Positions 1 to 7,962 are shown, counted from the stretch's first letter. The stretch: DNA of 64,000 bases from Ruegeria sp. THAF33 (GCF_009363615.1 NZ_CP045384.1:1424501-1488500), one strand, 5' to 3'. The notes: generated from the sequence alone by a model not told the origin. Program-made: numbers and translations.

Positions 1-1
1 G

Positions 2-256
2 TTTTCGGCGGCGATGAAACGCAATGTCTTTGGTCACGAAGTCCCGCTGGACCCGATGAAGGGCGAGCCATTTGTATGGGGCCGCATCGTCGACGAAACA
101 CTGACTGTGTTCTCTTTGTTCATTGACGAGGACGGAGGATATGAGTTGCAGCAATTCGACCGCACGCTTGCCCAAGGCGGGCTGAACCTCGCGTTTTCAC
201 GATTCATAGATGGTCAAAAATCACGGTCGGTCGAGACTTTCCTAATGAAACGATAA
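2..256 (+). CDS. Hypothetical protein, 3' end only (probably truncated by the window edge)
   Basis: The reading frame is open from the first bases of the window and stops at 254-256. An ATG lies at 14, but no Shine-Dalgarno sequence precedes it and the frame continues upstream, so the true start is probably outside the window. The visible ~84 residues are soluble and mixed in composition (HEVPLDPMKGEPF, then a segment ending in SVETFLMKR). I do not recognise a family. The gene converges on sspB, and the two share the hairpin terminator at 255-277. Confidence 0.55.
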   Translation, partial: FSAAMKRNVFGHEVPLDPMKGEPFVWGRIVDETLTVFSLFIDEDGGYELQQFDRTLAQGGLNLAFSRFIDGQKSRSVETFLMKR

Positions 257-277
257 ACCCCGCGCCGGGCGGGGTTT
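255..277. terminator. Bidirectional hairpin terminator between the first CDS and sspB
   Basis: Perfect 9-bp stem AAACCCCGC / GCGGGGTTT with a 5-nt loop. A and T runs at the stem edges let it work on both strands, between convergent genes. The left arm begins inside the stop codon region of the upstream gene. Confidence 0.75.
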
Positions 278-283
278 GAAGGT

Positions 284-742
284 TCATTTCCGGAAGCTGT
301 CCAGCGACACGATATCCGCATCGTGATGTATTTCTTCTTCTTCGACTTCGATGTCGTCTTCGATGATCTGATCTTCTTCGATTTCGTCTTCCGGGCTTTC
401 GAAGCGAAGGCCGAATTCCACGGATGGGTCCACGAAAGTCTTGATTGCGGAATAAGGGACGTACAGCGGTTCTGGGGCATCGCCAAAGTTCAAAGTGATG
501 CCAAAGCCGAGGTCACCAACTTCGAGGTTCTCGAACCAGTGCTGCATGACGATGGTCATTTCTTCGGGATAGCGTTCACGCAGCCAGTCGGCGATTTCCA
601 CACCATCTTCACGTGTGTCGAAAGTGATGAAAAAGTGGTGCGCCCCGGGTAGACCGGTTTCAGAAACTTCCTTCAGCACTGTTTTGATCAGGCCGCGCAT
701 GGCGGTGTGCATCAGGTTTCCATAATCGATGCCTTGCGACAT
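284..742 (-). CDS. sspB: SspB-family ClpXP specificity-enhancing factor (alphaproteobacterial type)
   Basis: 152 residues. It begins MSQGIDYGNLMHTAMRGLIKTVL, with a helix followed by the SspB beta fold (HHFFITFDT, then MTIVMQHWFENLEV and FGITLNFGD), and ends in a very acidic tail (EDEIEEDQIIEDDIEVEEEE) with a short C-terminal peptide. Family knowledge: SspB delivers ssrA-tagged proteins to ClpXP, binding the tag through the core and ClpX through the tail. It therefore acts on products of the tmRNA encoded about 3 kb away. GAGGAT sits just upstream of the ATG at 742. Confidence 0.88.
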   Translation of the reverse strand: MSQGIDYGNLMHTAMRGLIKTVLKEVSETGLPGAHHFFITFDTREDGVEIADWLRERYPEEMTIVMQHWFENLEVGDLGFGITLNFGDAPEPLYVPYSAIKTFVDPSVEFGLRFESPEDEIEEDQIIEDDIEVEEEEIHHDADIVSLDSFRK

Positions 743-762
743 GTGTGATCCTCAAAAGTGGT

Positions 763-775
763 TATGCTCAGCATA
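763..775. repeat. 13-bp perfect palindrome upstream of sspB
   Basis: TATGCT-C-AGCATA lies between the sspB start (742) and the chrA stop (819). Its position suits a regulator site or part of the sspB promoter, but it is short enough to arise by chance. Confidence 0.3.
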
Positions 776-818
776 GGGGTTTTGTTCGGAAACGAAAGGG
801 CGGGTACGACCGGATTGA

Positions 819-2072
819 TCAGATATTGTGTGCAGCCAGGCCGGCAATCGACATCAGGGCAAGCACGGTTCCCATCCCTAATTTCAGTCGAAAAATCAAG
901 GTCCCAGCAAGGATAGTTAGACCGAATGCGGTAAAATTCAACGCGGAAATCTGCGGCATGGGGATTGCCAGAGGACCCCATGATTTTTCAGACACTGATT
1001 CGAAAAGAACATTCAGGGCGAACCACACGGAAAGGTTGAGAATCACTCCGACGACGGCCGCAGTGATTCCATGCAGGGCCGCGGACAGGCGGGGACGCGC
1101 GGCCAGACTGTCGAGATATGGGGCCGCAAGAAAAATCCAAAGAAAGCACGGAACGAACGTCGCCCACAATGCAACTGTACCGGCTGCAAGCGCCAGCGTG
1201 AACCCGCCGGTCAGTTGCCCGGTCAGCATGGCGACAAACTGTGTGACAAGTATGAGCGGCCCCGGAGTCGTTTCCGCCAGACCCAGCCCATCAATCATCT
1301 GATCCGTGCTGATCCAGTGGTACTGGTCAACAACCGTTTGAGTCATATAGGCCAATACGGCATATGCGCCGCCAAAGGTCACAACGGCGAGTCGGGCAAA
1401 AAACCACCCCAGATCGCTCAGCAGTTGATGGCCTGTGACGCTCAGAGCGACGAGCGGGCCCAACCAAAGGGGCAACCAGACAGCAATCGTTCGCAGAGAC
1501 CGCGCCAGATGTGGTGTTCCTTCTCGCGTGGGAGTTTCTACGGGTCCTTTGAAGGTCACGTACCCCCAGGCTGCGGCAACGAATATGATCGCCGGAAAAG
1601 GAAGGTTCAGCAGAAAAATGGCCAGGAAGGACAGAATTGCGATTGTTCGATGCTCGCGATCATTCAATGCCTTGCGCGAAAGATTGCGGAGCGCCTGCAA
1701 AACGATGACGATGACGGTTGCCTTGATGCCCGTGAAGGCCGACTGCACCAAGGGAACATCGCCAAATGCTGAATAGAGCGCGACCAGAACCGCAATCACC
1801 AACGCGCCGGGCAACACGAACAAGCTGCCGGCAATCAGCCCGCCGGCAACGCCGCGCAGACGCCACCCCGCATAAGTTGCCAGCTGCATCGCCTCGGGGC
1901 CCGGCAGCAACATGCACAGAGACAGGGCGCGCAGGTAAGTCTGTTCATCCAGCCAGGGTCGGCGTTCTACCAATTCCTGATGCATCAAGGAGATCTGAGC
2001 CGCAGGGCCGCCGAAAGACAGCAAACCGATCCTGCCAAAGACCTTGGTAATCTCGGCCAGTGTCGGTGTCAT
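819..2072 (-). CDS. chrA: Chromate efflux transporter, CHR family (ChrA)
   Basis: 417 residues with two homologous hydrophobic halves, the layout of long-chain CHR proteins. The N-terminal half shows FGRIGLLSFGGPAAQISLMH and PGPEAMQLATYAGWRLRG. The second half repeats the signature as FARLAVVTFGGAYAVLAYM and TTPGPLILVTQFVAM. Family knowledge: ChrA exports chromate across the inner membrane. The start overlaps the chrB stop by 4 nt (2069-2072), so the two are translationally coupled and transcribed leftward from the chrB promoter. Confidence 0.92.
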   Translation of the reverse strand: MTPTLAEITKVFGRIGLLSFGGPAAQISLMHQELVERRPWLDEQTYLRALSLCMLLPGPEAMQLATYAGWRLRGVAGGLIAGSLFVLPGALVIAVLVALYSAFGDVPLVQSAFTGIKATVIVIVLQALRNLSRKALNDREHRTIAILSFLAIFLLNLPFPAIIFVAAAWGYVTFKGPVETPTREGTPHLARSLRTIAVWLPLWLGPLVALSVTGHQLLSDLGWFFARLAVVTFGGAYAVLAYMTQTVVDQYHWISTDQMIDGLGLAETTPGPLILVTQFVAMLTGQLTGGFTLALAAGTVALWATFVPCFLWIFLAAPYLDSLAARPRLSAALHGITAAVVGVILNLSVWFALNVLFESVSEKSWGPLAIPMPQISALNFTAFGLTILAGTLIFRLKLGMGTVLALMSIAGLAAHNI

Positions 2073-2884
2073 GACGTTCGCCCGGTGGGCCAGTCATGGC
2101 CTTCGTCAAATCCATCGCGCGCCCAGCGATACATCGCGTCGTAAAGATTCATCCCGGCTTTCAGGATTTCATGGTCATCGCGATACTGCCTTGAAAGCCC
2201 GACGGACACCGCCAACAATCCCGCCGCTTCAGGCGCAAGCGCGTGCCGGTTCGTGTCCGCCGCCCGGATGACTGTCGCCAACCGGTCCAGCGCAGGGGAG
2301 TGAAGCCCGAATTCATCCAGCATGGTGTCAAACGTGCAATTGTCCCCTCGGTGGCTCCAGAACGTGTTCTCGATATCAAAAGGTGACGCCCCGAAAACAG
2401 TCGCAACGCTTTCGACTTCGCCGGGTGCCACAAACAGGAACTTGGCGTCGGGATCAACAAACCTGCGTATCAGCCAGGGACATGCGATTCTGTCGATCTT
2501 GGGTCGGTGACGCGTGACCCACAACGTGTTGCCACCAATTCGATCAGGAATGCGTGCTGCGGGCACACGTGGTGCATCGGCCATGTCGCGCCAGGCATGC
2601 ATTCCACCTTCCAGATATTCGGCTTGATGCCCTTCGCTGCGCAACCAGGAGACAACGCCCTGGCTCAGCTTTTTGCCTTTCTGACAGATAATCACGGCTG
2701 GGCGATCGGAGATCTTGCACGAAAGCTCCCGAAGATCTGCGGCCGGGTGCCGGATTGATGCGGGGATCAGATAGGGATCTTCTTTAAAATCGTCATTCAG
2801 GCAGACGTCGAATAGAACGGGCGCATTCGGAGTACCGATCAGACGCAGGAGTTGTTTGGGAGAAATAGAGTTGGGCGATGCCAT
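2069..2884 (-). CDS. chrB: Rhodanese-ChrB fusion, chromate resistance protein
   Basis: 271 residues from the chosen ATG at 2884. Residues ~10-105 form a rhodanese-like domain with the active-site loop CQKGKKLS. The remainder matches the ChrB C-terminal domain (WVTRHRPKIDRIACPWLIRRF, FDTMLDEFGL, AADTNRHALAPEAAGLLA). ChrB is a chromate-sensing regulator or accessory of chrA in other proteobacteria. A longer frame starts at 2980, but it would code through the palindrome at 2956-2991 and has no good ribosome site. The 2884 ATG is preceded by AAGGAA. Overlaps chrA by 4 nt. Confidence 0.87.
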   Translation of the reverse strand: MASPNSISPKQLLRLIGTPNAPVLFDVCLNDDFKEDPYLIPASIRHPAADLRELSCKISDRPAVIICQKGKKLSQGVVSWLRSEGHQAEYLEGGMHAWRDMADAPRVPAARIPDRIGGNTLWVTRHRPKIDRIACPWLIRRFVDPDAKFLFVAPGEVESVATVFGASPFDIENTFWSHRGDNCTFDTMLDEFGLHSPALDRLATVIRAADTNRHALAPEAAGLLAVSVGLSRQYRDDHEILKAGMNLYDAMYRWARDGFDEGHDWPTGRTS

Positions 2885-2955
2885 GGCATGTTTCCTTGTG
2901 ACCGCGGATACATGCGAAACTTGGGCTGTCGCCTCACGGGGCGTTCGCAATCTTA

Positions 2956-2991
2956 CCCCATGGCACTTGCTAGCGCGCAAGTGTCATGGGG
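2956..2991. promoter_or_regulatory. Long inverted repeat upstream of chrBA, candidate operator
   Basis: Arms 2956-2970 and 2977-2991 are complementary at 14 of 15 positions around a 6-nt spacer; the arm core is GCAAGTG-CATGGGG. It lies 72 bp upstream of the chrB start, flanked on the minus strand by TTGACC on one side and TAAGAT on the other. No T tract follows, so an operator is likelier than a terminator. ChrB itself or an unlinked regulator could bind it. Confidence 0.55.
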
Positions 2992-3009
2992 GTCAAGATT
3001 GCTTTGGGT

Positions 3010-3441
3010 TCACGCCCAATCCAGACGTTGCCCGGTCATGCATACGGGCAGGGTGTCCGATGGAAACTGGCCCAGTTCTTCAAAAAACGAGATGAAGTCA
3101 AAATGGTTGTAGGCTTCAACCATCTTTTTGTCCTTGAACCGCGCCATGACCTGGCCGGTGACTTCCAGCGGCGCGCCATTGTCAGCACGAAAAGTACGCA
3201 CATGCAGAATGGCGGACACCCAGTCGCCGTTTTCGATGATCTTGGGCAATTCGACCTTGATGTCCCCCAGAATATGACGGAAGGCCATGACCAGATCCCG
3301 GAAATCGTCCGCACCGACCTGCATTTCCGGAATCAGCCCCTCGGCCATCGTTTCGGGTGCGAAGAACTGATCAATTGCTTCGGTGTTTCCATTTTCCCAA
3401 ACCTCGGAGTACCACTTTCTGAGTATCTCTGAATTCGTCAT
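3010..3441 (-). CDS. SnoaL-like / NTF2-fold protein (ester cyclase-like)
   Basis: 143 residues from the ATG at 3441, which is preceded by AGGAGA. The sequence has the small alpha+beta NTF2/SnoaL pattern: an N-terminal helix (SEILRKWYSEVWENGNTEAIDQFFAPE), then strands such as VSAILHVRTFRADNG and ARFKDKKMVEAYNHFDF. Many such proteins are annotated as ester cyclases, but substrate cannot be read from sequence. A longer frame starting at 3477 lacks a ribosome site. It lies between chrB and ssrA with no evident operon partner. Confidence 0.75.
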   Translation of the reverse strand: MTNSEILRKWYSEVWENGNTEAIDQFFAPETMAEGLIPEMQVGADDFRDLVMAFRHILGDIKVELPKIIENGDWVSAILHVRTFRADNGAPLEVTGQVMARFKDKKMVEAYNHFDFISFFEELGQFPSDTLPVCMTGQRLDWA

Positions 3442-3545
3442 CCCAGTTCTCCTGTCCAAGTGCTGGCAAGATGGCAAAAAGGAATGAATAAACTCTGAAT
3501 CCGCCTAAGGGCGGGAAAATAAAATCAGACATGTGGGTGATTAAT

Positions 3546-3852
3546 GCAGGTTTCTGTTGCCAGGTACCTGCGAACCCCGCCTTACGCGGCTAGGCGCAAG
3601 GGCTTAAGTTTCGGTCTTGCTACTGCTTACGCAGCAACTGCAACCGGAGCACGATTGTCGTTTGCAATTGTACTGTTTTCGCCGGTAACGGTGGCAGACA
3701 GCCGAGACAAAGCTAACCCCTTTAGACGTTCGTCGATCCTATTTCGGCCCCAAAATCCCCAAACGAAGGATGGTTGGTGGAGCCGCCGGGTACCGCCCCC
3801 GGGTCCGATCCGCTTATTACGAGCGCGTTTATGTCCATAGTCCCGAAGGACG
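3546..3852 (-). ncRNA. ssrA: Two-piece (circularly permuted) tmRNA
   Basis: On the minus strand the acceptor piece comes first (~3852 to 3775) and ends in GGCGGCTCCACCA with an encoded CCA. A 23-nt intervening segment (3774-3752) follows, then the coding piece beginning GGGGCCGAAATAGGATCGAC at 3751. GGGGCCG pairs with CGGCTCC to rebuild the 7-bp acceptor stem. A T-arm-like hairpin CCGGG-GGCGGTA-CCCGG sits before the acceptor strand. The tag reading frame at 3665-3627 encodes ANDNRAPVAVAA followed by TAA. The coding piece probably ends near a GCAGGT/ACCTGC hairpin (3571-3546). Processing should remove the intervening segment to give two RNAs. Exact 5' and 3' ends are estimates. Confidence 0.93.
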
Positions 3853-3857
3853 ACTCT

Positions 3858-3886
3858 TATATAGGTGAGGTGATGGGGGGATGCAA
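3858..3886 (-). promoter_or_regulatory. ssrA promoter
   Basis: TTGCAT at 3886-3881, a 17-bp spacer, then TATATA at 3863-3858. This predicts a start near 3850-3852, at the beginning of the tmRNA acceptor piece. Near-consensus spacing and -10 fit a highly expressed stable RNA. Confidence 0.7.
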
Positions 3887-3926
3887 ACTCAGAATGAACG
3901 CAGCTGTGTTTAACATTTCCAATCTG

Positions 3927-4289
3927 TTAGGTGGCTTTGTTGAAGTTTGCAGCAATCAGCCAGACGGCCAGAACCAGTTCGATTCCCCCAAAGATCAACG
4001 CCTTGGCCAAGGGGGGATTGTCCAGCGCGACCGACACAAACCGGCCCAGCGCTGCACCGGAATAGACAATGCCCAGCATGACATAGGCCATTGGGTTGTT
4101 CAGCCAGATAACGGCAATCCCCGTCACAACAAACAAACCACCGACCGAGGCGCGCATCTCGGACAACCCCATCGTGCTGTTGGTCGGGGCCAAATCCAGG
4201 GCCGACGCGGTGTGGGCCGGCGCCAGAAACCCGAATGCGCCGAACCCGATGGTCAGCAATGCCGCGATGACGTTCAGAGTTGCGACCAT
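3927..4289 (-). CDS. DUF4345-type small membrane protein
   Basis: 120 residues with four predicted membrane segments (LNVIAALLTIGFGAFGFLAP; GGLFVVTGIAVIWL; AYVMLGIVYSGAALGRFVSV; ALIFGGIELVLAVWLIAA). The loop LGLSEMRASVGG-like segment (GLSEMRASVGGLF) matches the DUF4345 pattern, a family without known function. AAGGGGG precedes the ATG. It follows tenA by 17 nt on the same strand, so the two may be co-transcribed. Confidence 0.7.
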   Translation of the reverse strand: MVATLNVIAALLTIGFGAFGFLAPAHTASALDLAPTNSTMGLSEMRASVGGLFVVTGIAVIWLNNPMAYVMLGIVYSGAALGRFVSVALDNPPLAKALIFGGIELVLAVWLIAANFNKAT

Positions 4290-4306
4290 TCCGGCCCCCT
4301 TACGGT

Positions 4307-4957
4307 TCAGGCCGCGTAGGCGGCGTCAAAGAATTCACGTTCCAGCTCGACAGCGCGATGGAACAGTCGCGTGACCTCGGCCTGTTCGGCCGCATCCAGC
4401 GTCGGCCAGACGTTGTCCAGCTGACTGCGCAGATATTCCACGACGCTTTCGAACCCTTCGCCCGCATGTAGCGTGATCCATTCCGCAAACCAGAACGGCA
4501 AGCCTTCTTTGGGCGGGTTTTCCGGGCTGGCCCAGCTCAGGTAAACCCATTCCGCCACGACGAGTACCGCCAGCATGTTCTGATAACGGCCAGAGGCTGC
4601 GGCTTCGGCCATCAGATCCTGAAACGCGCGTGTGGCGGGCGCGGGCTCGGTGCTGGGCTCAGTGCCCAAAGCGTCCATCGCGCGCAGGAAATAGGTGTTC
4701 TCGGGGCCTGTGATCACCGCCAGAAATTGCGCGGCCGGTACGCTGTCGGCAAGGGTCGGCGCATGCGCGATGGCGCTGGCCAAAAGACGCACGAAACCGT
4801 CGACGAACTGATAATCCTGTTGCAGATACCAGCGCATCTTGTTCTCGGGCAGGGTGCCGTCAGACAACTCGCGGGTGAAGGCATGGGATGTGGCGGCCGT
4901 CCAGTCGTCGATTTTGCCCTGACGCAGCACTTCGGTTGGGCGGGTTTGGTCCTGCAT
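4307..4957 (-). CDS. tenA: TenA-family protein of the cysteine-free (TenA_E-like) type
   Basis: 216 residues, all helical, with TenA features: MRWYLQQDYQFVDGFVRLLASAIA near residue 45, AEWVYLSWA near 140 and a C-terminal FHRAVELEREFFDAAY. Classical TenA (thiaminase II, aminopyrimidine aminohydrolase) uses an active-site cysteine. This protein has no cysteine at all, which puts it with the TenA_E class that relies on a glutamate and can act on thiamine breakdown products. The start at 4957 has GGAG upstream; the longer frame to 5125 has unlikely coding. No other thiamine genes are visible nearby. Confidence 0.82.
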   Translation of the reverse strand: MQDQTRPTEVLRQGKIDDWTAATSHAFTRELSDGTLPENKMRWYLQQDYQFVDGFVRLLASAIAHAPTLADSVPAAQFLAVITGPENTYFLRAMDALGTEPSTEPAPATRAFQDLMAEAAASGRYQNMLAVLVVAEWVYLSWASPENPPKEGLPFWFAEWITLHAGEGFESVVEYLRSQLDNVWPTLDAAEQAEVTRLFHRAVELEREFFDAAYAA

Positions 4958-5016
4958 TCGGAAGCTCCAGTTTTGTTTCGATGCAGACAAAGCGCGTTTC
5001 AAAACAAAGTACAAGG

Positions 5017-5670
5017 TCAGCCAAGGGCGGACCAAAGACCCAGACCACCGACCAGAATGAGGCTCAGGGCCCAGATGAGCTCCAGGTTGAACCAGCTGCG
5101 CGACAGGAATTGCAGTCCGAGCCAACGATAGACCGCATAGGCCAAAAAACCGCCACCCAGAACCATGGCGGCCGTATGCAGCGCGGCGACGCCCAGAACC
5201 AAAAGGGTGTTCGTGGTCATGATCTGAGAAATCGCTTGATGGCCCGCGTCCAGTTCATCCACGGCACACAGGCCCAGATAGATTGGAACCAGCATCAGGG
5301 CAGCCCCGTGGGCAAGCGCCACAAGAAAAGACCACAGCGCGAGCCTGCTTGGCGGGATCCGCGAAAGAAAGCGGGGGTGACGGCGGGTTATCGCGATGTA
5401 CAGGCCCATGCCAATCACGACCAGAGCCGCGCCGATGCGGATTTCATTTTGATAATCGACCAGTACGGCCATCAGGGCAAAAGGGAGAAGTACGCCGAGC
5501 ATGGCCACGAAATGCCCGCCAGCCAAAGCCGCGAGTGCACCCCAAAGCGCGGATTGGCGTTGTTCCATCAAAGCCGAAGACACTGCCAGTGGCCAGCCCA
5601 TACCGGGGTTCAGGCCGTGATAGGCTCCGCTCAGAACAACGGCCAGCCACAGGCCAGCCGTTGATGACAT
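5017..5670 (-). CDS. Multi-pass membrane protein with HGLNPGMGW motif
   Basis: About 217 residues and six to seven hydrophobic segments. Near the N-terminus it has GAYHGLNPGMGWPLAVS, and later GGHFVAMLGVLLPF, ALAHGAALMLVP and ALHTAAMVLGGGF, each with a histidine in a membrane segment. This resembles metal or small-anion exporters in outline, but I cannot assign a family. It lies 13 nt downstream of the methanethiol oxidase gene and is probably translated from the same message. The ATG at 5670 and a TTG at 5682 are both possible starts; neither has a strong ribosome site. Confidence 0.65.
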   Translation of the reverse strand: MSSTAGLWLAVVLSGAYHGLNPGMGWPLAVSSALMEQRQSALWGALAALAGGHFVAMLGVLLPFALMAVLVDYQNEIRIGAALVVIGMGLYIAITRRHPRFLSRIPPSRLALWSFLVALAHGAALMLVPIYLGLCAVDELDAGHQAISQIMTTNTLLVLGVAALHTAAMVLGGGFLAYAVYRWLGLQFLSRSWFNLELIWALSLILVGGLGLWSALG

Positions 5671-5683
5671 CAAAAATTCCAAC

Positions 5684-7084
5684 TCAGACCGACGGATAGC
5701 AGAAGCTGTCGGTTGAACAGTCTCCGCCCTCCAACCGGATCTGGTGGCTGCGATAGCCCTTGGGGAACTCTACCCAGAACTTCGGATCCAATGTCAGACC
5801 ACCATTTTCGCCGACATCAGCCTTGACCATGGCCGCACCACCTTCCTCGGGGTAGAACTGATCGTCCCACGTGGAATAAAGCGAATTGGTCCAATAGACG
5901 CGTTTGCCGTCGCGGCTGATTTCGACCATCTGTGGACCATAGCCAAAGGTTTGACCATTTGGATGCTTTGTCTTTTTGACGATTCCGCCGATCTCGACCT
6001 TGCCTGCCAGGGTTGGGTTCATCGGGTCGGATACATCGTATTGATGCATCTCGCCGGTTCCCCAGCACGCGACATAGAGGTACTTGTCGTCCAGGCTCAG
6101 GTCGATATCAGTGACCAGCGGCGGAACGGCTGAGAAGCCCTTCAGAAGGTCAGGAAGATCATCAGGATCAGCGGGTTGCGGATCGATTGTTATGGTCTTC
6201 TTGGCTTCGAACGTGCCGTCATCATTGCGCCACCAGGTGAAGATCGCACCTTGCAGGTTGGTCGTATCGACGACAACACCGCAGAACCCGTATTGCTTTA
6301 CGGGATCATGCGCGGGGCGGATTTCCAGGGCCATCTGATGGTTTTCGCCCAGATCGATGGTTTGAATATTCGTCCGGTTCCGAAGGTTCCAGAAATGGAT
6401 CCGGTGGCCGTACTTGTTGGACAACAGATCCTCGGCCACCAGCCCGTTTTCGAATTGCGGCGGCAGCCCCCATTCGGAACTGACCATGTAGTCACGCGGC
6501 AGGTTCCACCAGAAATCATAATGCTTGTCCTGCACGCCGCGCTCGATCTCATAGCGCCCGATGATATCGAAGGTCTCGCAATCCATGATGAATATACCCG
6601 GAGGGCCATCTGTGCCGTCGGGGCCGCCACCACCAAGGGTGCTGACATAGATGCCCTCAGGCCCGCAATGGATCGTGTGCGGGCGGGAATACCCTGTCTT
6701 TGCAAAGACTTCTTCGGGTTCGATGATCTTGTGAATCTTGGCCTCAAGCGGGTTCTTCACGTCAATGACATAAATCCGGCTGGACCGGATGCCCGGGATG
6801 ATCAGATAGCGCCGCTCCAGAAACGCGTGACCGCTCAGCGGCGACAGGGAAGAAGAACAGGCGTTCCAGCCAAAGTGGTGAAATTCGTCGCCCTTTTCGG
6901 GCATGATCACCTGATGCACGATCTTTCCGAAATCGTCCGAGCTTGGATCGACATTCACAACCGCCAGCCCGTCGGGTTGAGAAAAGTCAGGGCTGAGCAT
7001 CAGCGTGAATGCAAGCGTCTCAGCGGGGCCCTCCATCGCAAGTTTCGCGGATGGATAAAAACTTGGGTCCGGTCTTTGGTTCAT
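5684..7084 (-). CDS. mtoX: SBP56 / selenium-binding protein family, probable methanethiol oxidase
   Basis: 466 residues, the usual length of the SBP56 family. Signature stretches are FHHFGWNACSSS, GYSRPHTIHCGPEGIYVSTLG, HYDFWWNLPRDYMVSSEWG, HRIHFWNLR, DIDLSLDDKYLYVACWG and YRSHQIRLEGGDCSTDSFCYP. Conserved histidines probably bind copper. Family knowledge: bacterial MtoX oxidises methanethiol to formaldehyde, sulfide and hydrogen peroxide. The ATG at 7084 is preceded by GGGAGGA; the longer frame to 7114 is less likely. No signal peptide is evident, whereas some characterised MtoX proteins are periplasmic. The substrate is inferred from family and from dmdA in the opposite arm. Confidence 0.85.
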   Translation of the reverse strand: MNQRPDPSFYPSAKLAMEGPAETLAFTLMLSPDFSQPDGLAVVNVDPSSDDFGKIVHQVIMPEKGDEFHHFGWNACSSSLSPLSGHAFLERRYLIIPGIRSSRIYVIDVKNPLEAKIHKIIEPEEVFAKTGYSRPHTIHCGPEGIYVSTLGGGGPDGTDGPPGIFIMDCETFDIIGRYEIERGVQDKHYDFWWNLPRDYMVSSEWGLPPQFENGLVAEDLLSNKYGHRIHFWNLRNRTNIQTIDLGENHQMALEIRPAHDPVKQYGFCGVVVDTTNLQGAIFTWWRNDDGTFEAKKTITIDPQPADPDDLPDLLKGFSAVPPLVTDIDLSLDDKYLYVACWGTGEMHQYDVSDPMNPTLAGKVEIGGIVKKTKHPNGQTFGYGPQMVEISRDGKRVYWTNSLYSTWDDQFYPEEGGAAMVKADVGENGGLTLDPKFWVEFPKGYRSHQIRLEGGDCSTDSFCYPSV

Positions 7085-7105
7085 AACGTCCTCCCGTAAG
7101 TCATT

Positions 7106-7130
7106 GAACTTCAATTCATATTGAAAGTTC
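7106..7130. promoter_or_regulatory. Inverted repeat upstream of the methanethiol oxidase gene
   Basis: GAACTTCAAT (7106-7115) and ATTGAAAGTTC (7120-7130) form an imperfect dyad, with one extra T in the right arm. It lies 22-46 bp upstream of the oxidase start. It differs from the TGTCTGACA sites at 7963-7986, so it may bind another regulator or be part of the promoter. Confidence 0.4.
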
Positions 7131-7201
7131 CGATCTTGGCGCCGGATGACAATCTGCCCGTTCGTATGCCCCTTGTTCTGATCTTGTTTCGAATGCGGCC
7201 C

Positions 7202-7933
7202 TCAGGTCGGTTTACGTTTGCTTTCGGCTACGTCGTGGGCCAGCCGTCGTGTGTAATGTTCCAGATCAATAAGTGCGGAGTCTACGGTGTCCGCGTCTTT
7301 TGCCTCAAGCGCGTCCACTATTCTGCTGTGCAGTCCGATGATCTCTTCGCGGGATCGCGCCGTGAACGTGATCATGTTCATCAACGGTTGCATCGCTTCC
7401 ACGGCGCCTGCCAGCTGATAGGACAGGACCGGGTTGCCAGCCCCATCCACCAGCGCGCGATGGAAAGTCACGTCCGAGGCGCAAAATGCTTCGTCCGTCA
7501 GGCCCGGTTGAGACTGGCGGAATATTTCTGCCCGCATGGTTGCCAGGTGATCTGCCGTACGCCGCTGCGCGGACAAAGGCGCACAGGCCCTTTCCAGGGC
7601 ATATCGCGCCTCGCATGCGGTATCGAAGCTGACCGCATTCATCGACAGCAGCAATGTCGAAGTCGTGACTTGCTGAGAATAGGCATCCTCAAAGCTCAGG
7701 CGATTCACGAACGCCCCGCCGGAAGCGCCGCGTTGAGTGCGGATTAAGGATTGCGCGGCCAGCCGTTTCAATGCTTCCCGCACGGTCGGGCGAGAGACCT
7801 GGAACTGATCCGACAGCTCGGCTTCGGACGGCAGGCGCGCGTCCACGATCAGTTCGCCCGATACAATCGCATCCCGAATGGCCTGGGCGATCTGGGCAGA
7901 CAGGTCTGCGGTTTTTCGGGGCGCGGTTTTCAT
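7202..7933 (-). CDS. GntR-family (FadR/FCD type) transcriptional regulator
   Basis: 243 residues. The N-terminal winged helix-turn-helix (residues ~10-75) contains LPSEAELSDQFQVSRPTVREALKRLAAQSLIRTQRG. The C-terminal helical FCD domain carries CEARYALERACA, DVTFHRALVDGAGNPVL and a late H in LDLEHYTRRLA-like sequence (LIDLEHYTRRLA), residues that in this family form a metal and effector site. The gene sits between the oxidase gene and the divergent DUF2182 operon, with tandem TGTCTGACA-type sites just upstream (7963-7986). It probably controls itself and the rightward operon. Effector unknown. Confidence 0.88.
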   Translation of the reverse strand: MKTAPRKTADLSAQIAQAIRDAIVSGELIVDARLPSEAELSDQFQVSRPTVREALKRLAAQSLIRTQRGASGGAFVNRLSFEDAYSQQVTTSTLLLSMNAVSFDTACEARYALERACAPLSAQRRTADHLATMRAEIFRQSQPGLTDEAFCASDVTFHRALVDGAGNPVLSYQLAGAVEAMQPLMNMITFTARSREEIIGLHSRIVDALEAKDADTVDSALIDLEHYTRRLAHDVAESKRKPT

Positions 7934-7962
7934 CTTCAGACGACCTTGGGCAAATTTTTATT

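Noticed and set aside
2885..2980. N-terminal extension of ChrB to the ATG at 2980
   Set aside because: It codes through a strong palindrome and lacks a ribosome site, while ATG 2884 has one.
3544..3840. 98-codon plus-strand open frame
   Set aside because: It is the antisense of the tmRNA gene; RNA structure and the encoded tag explain the region better.
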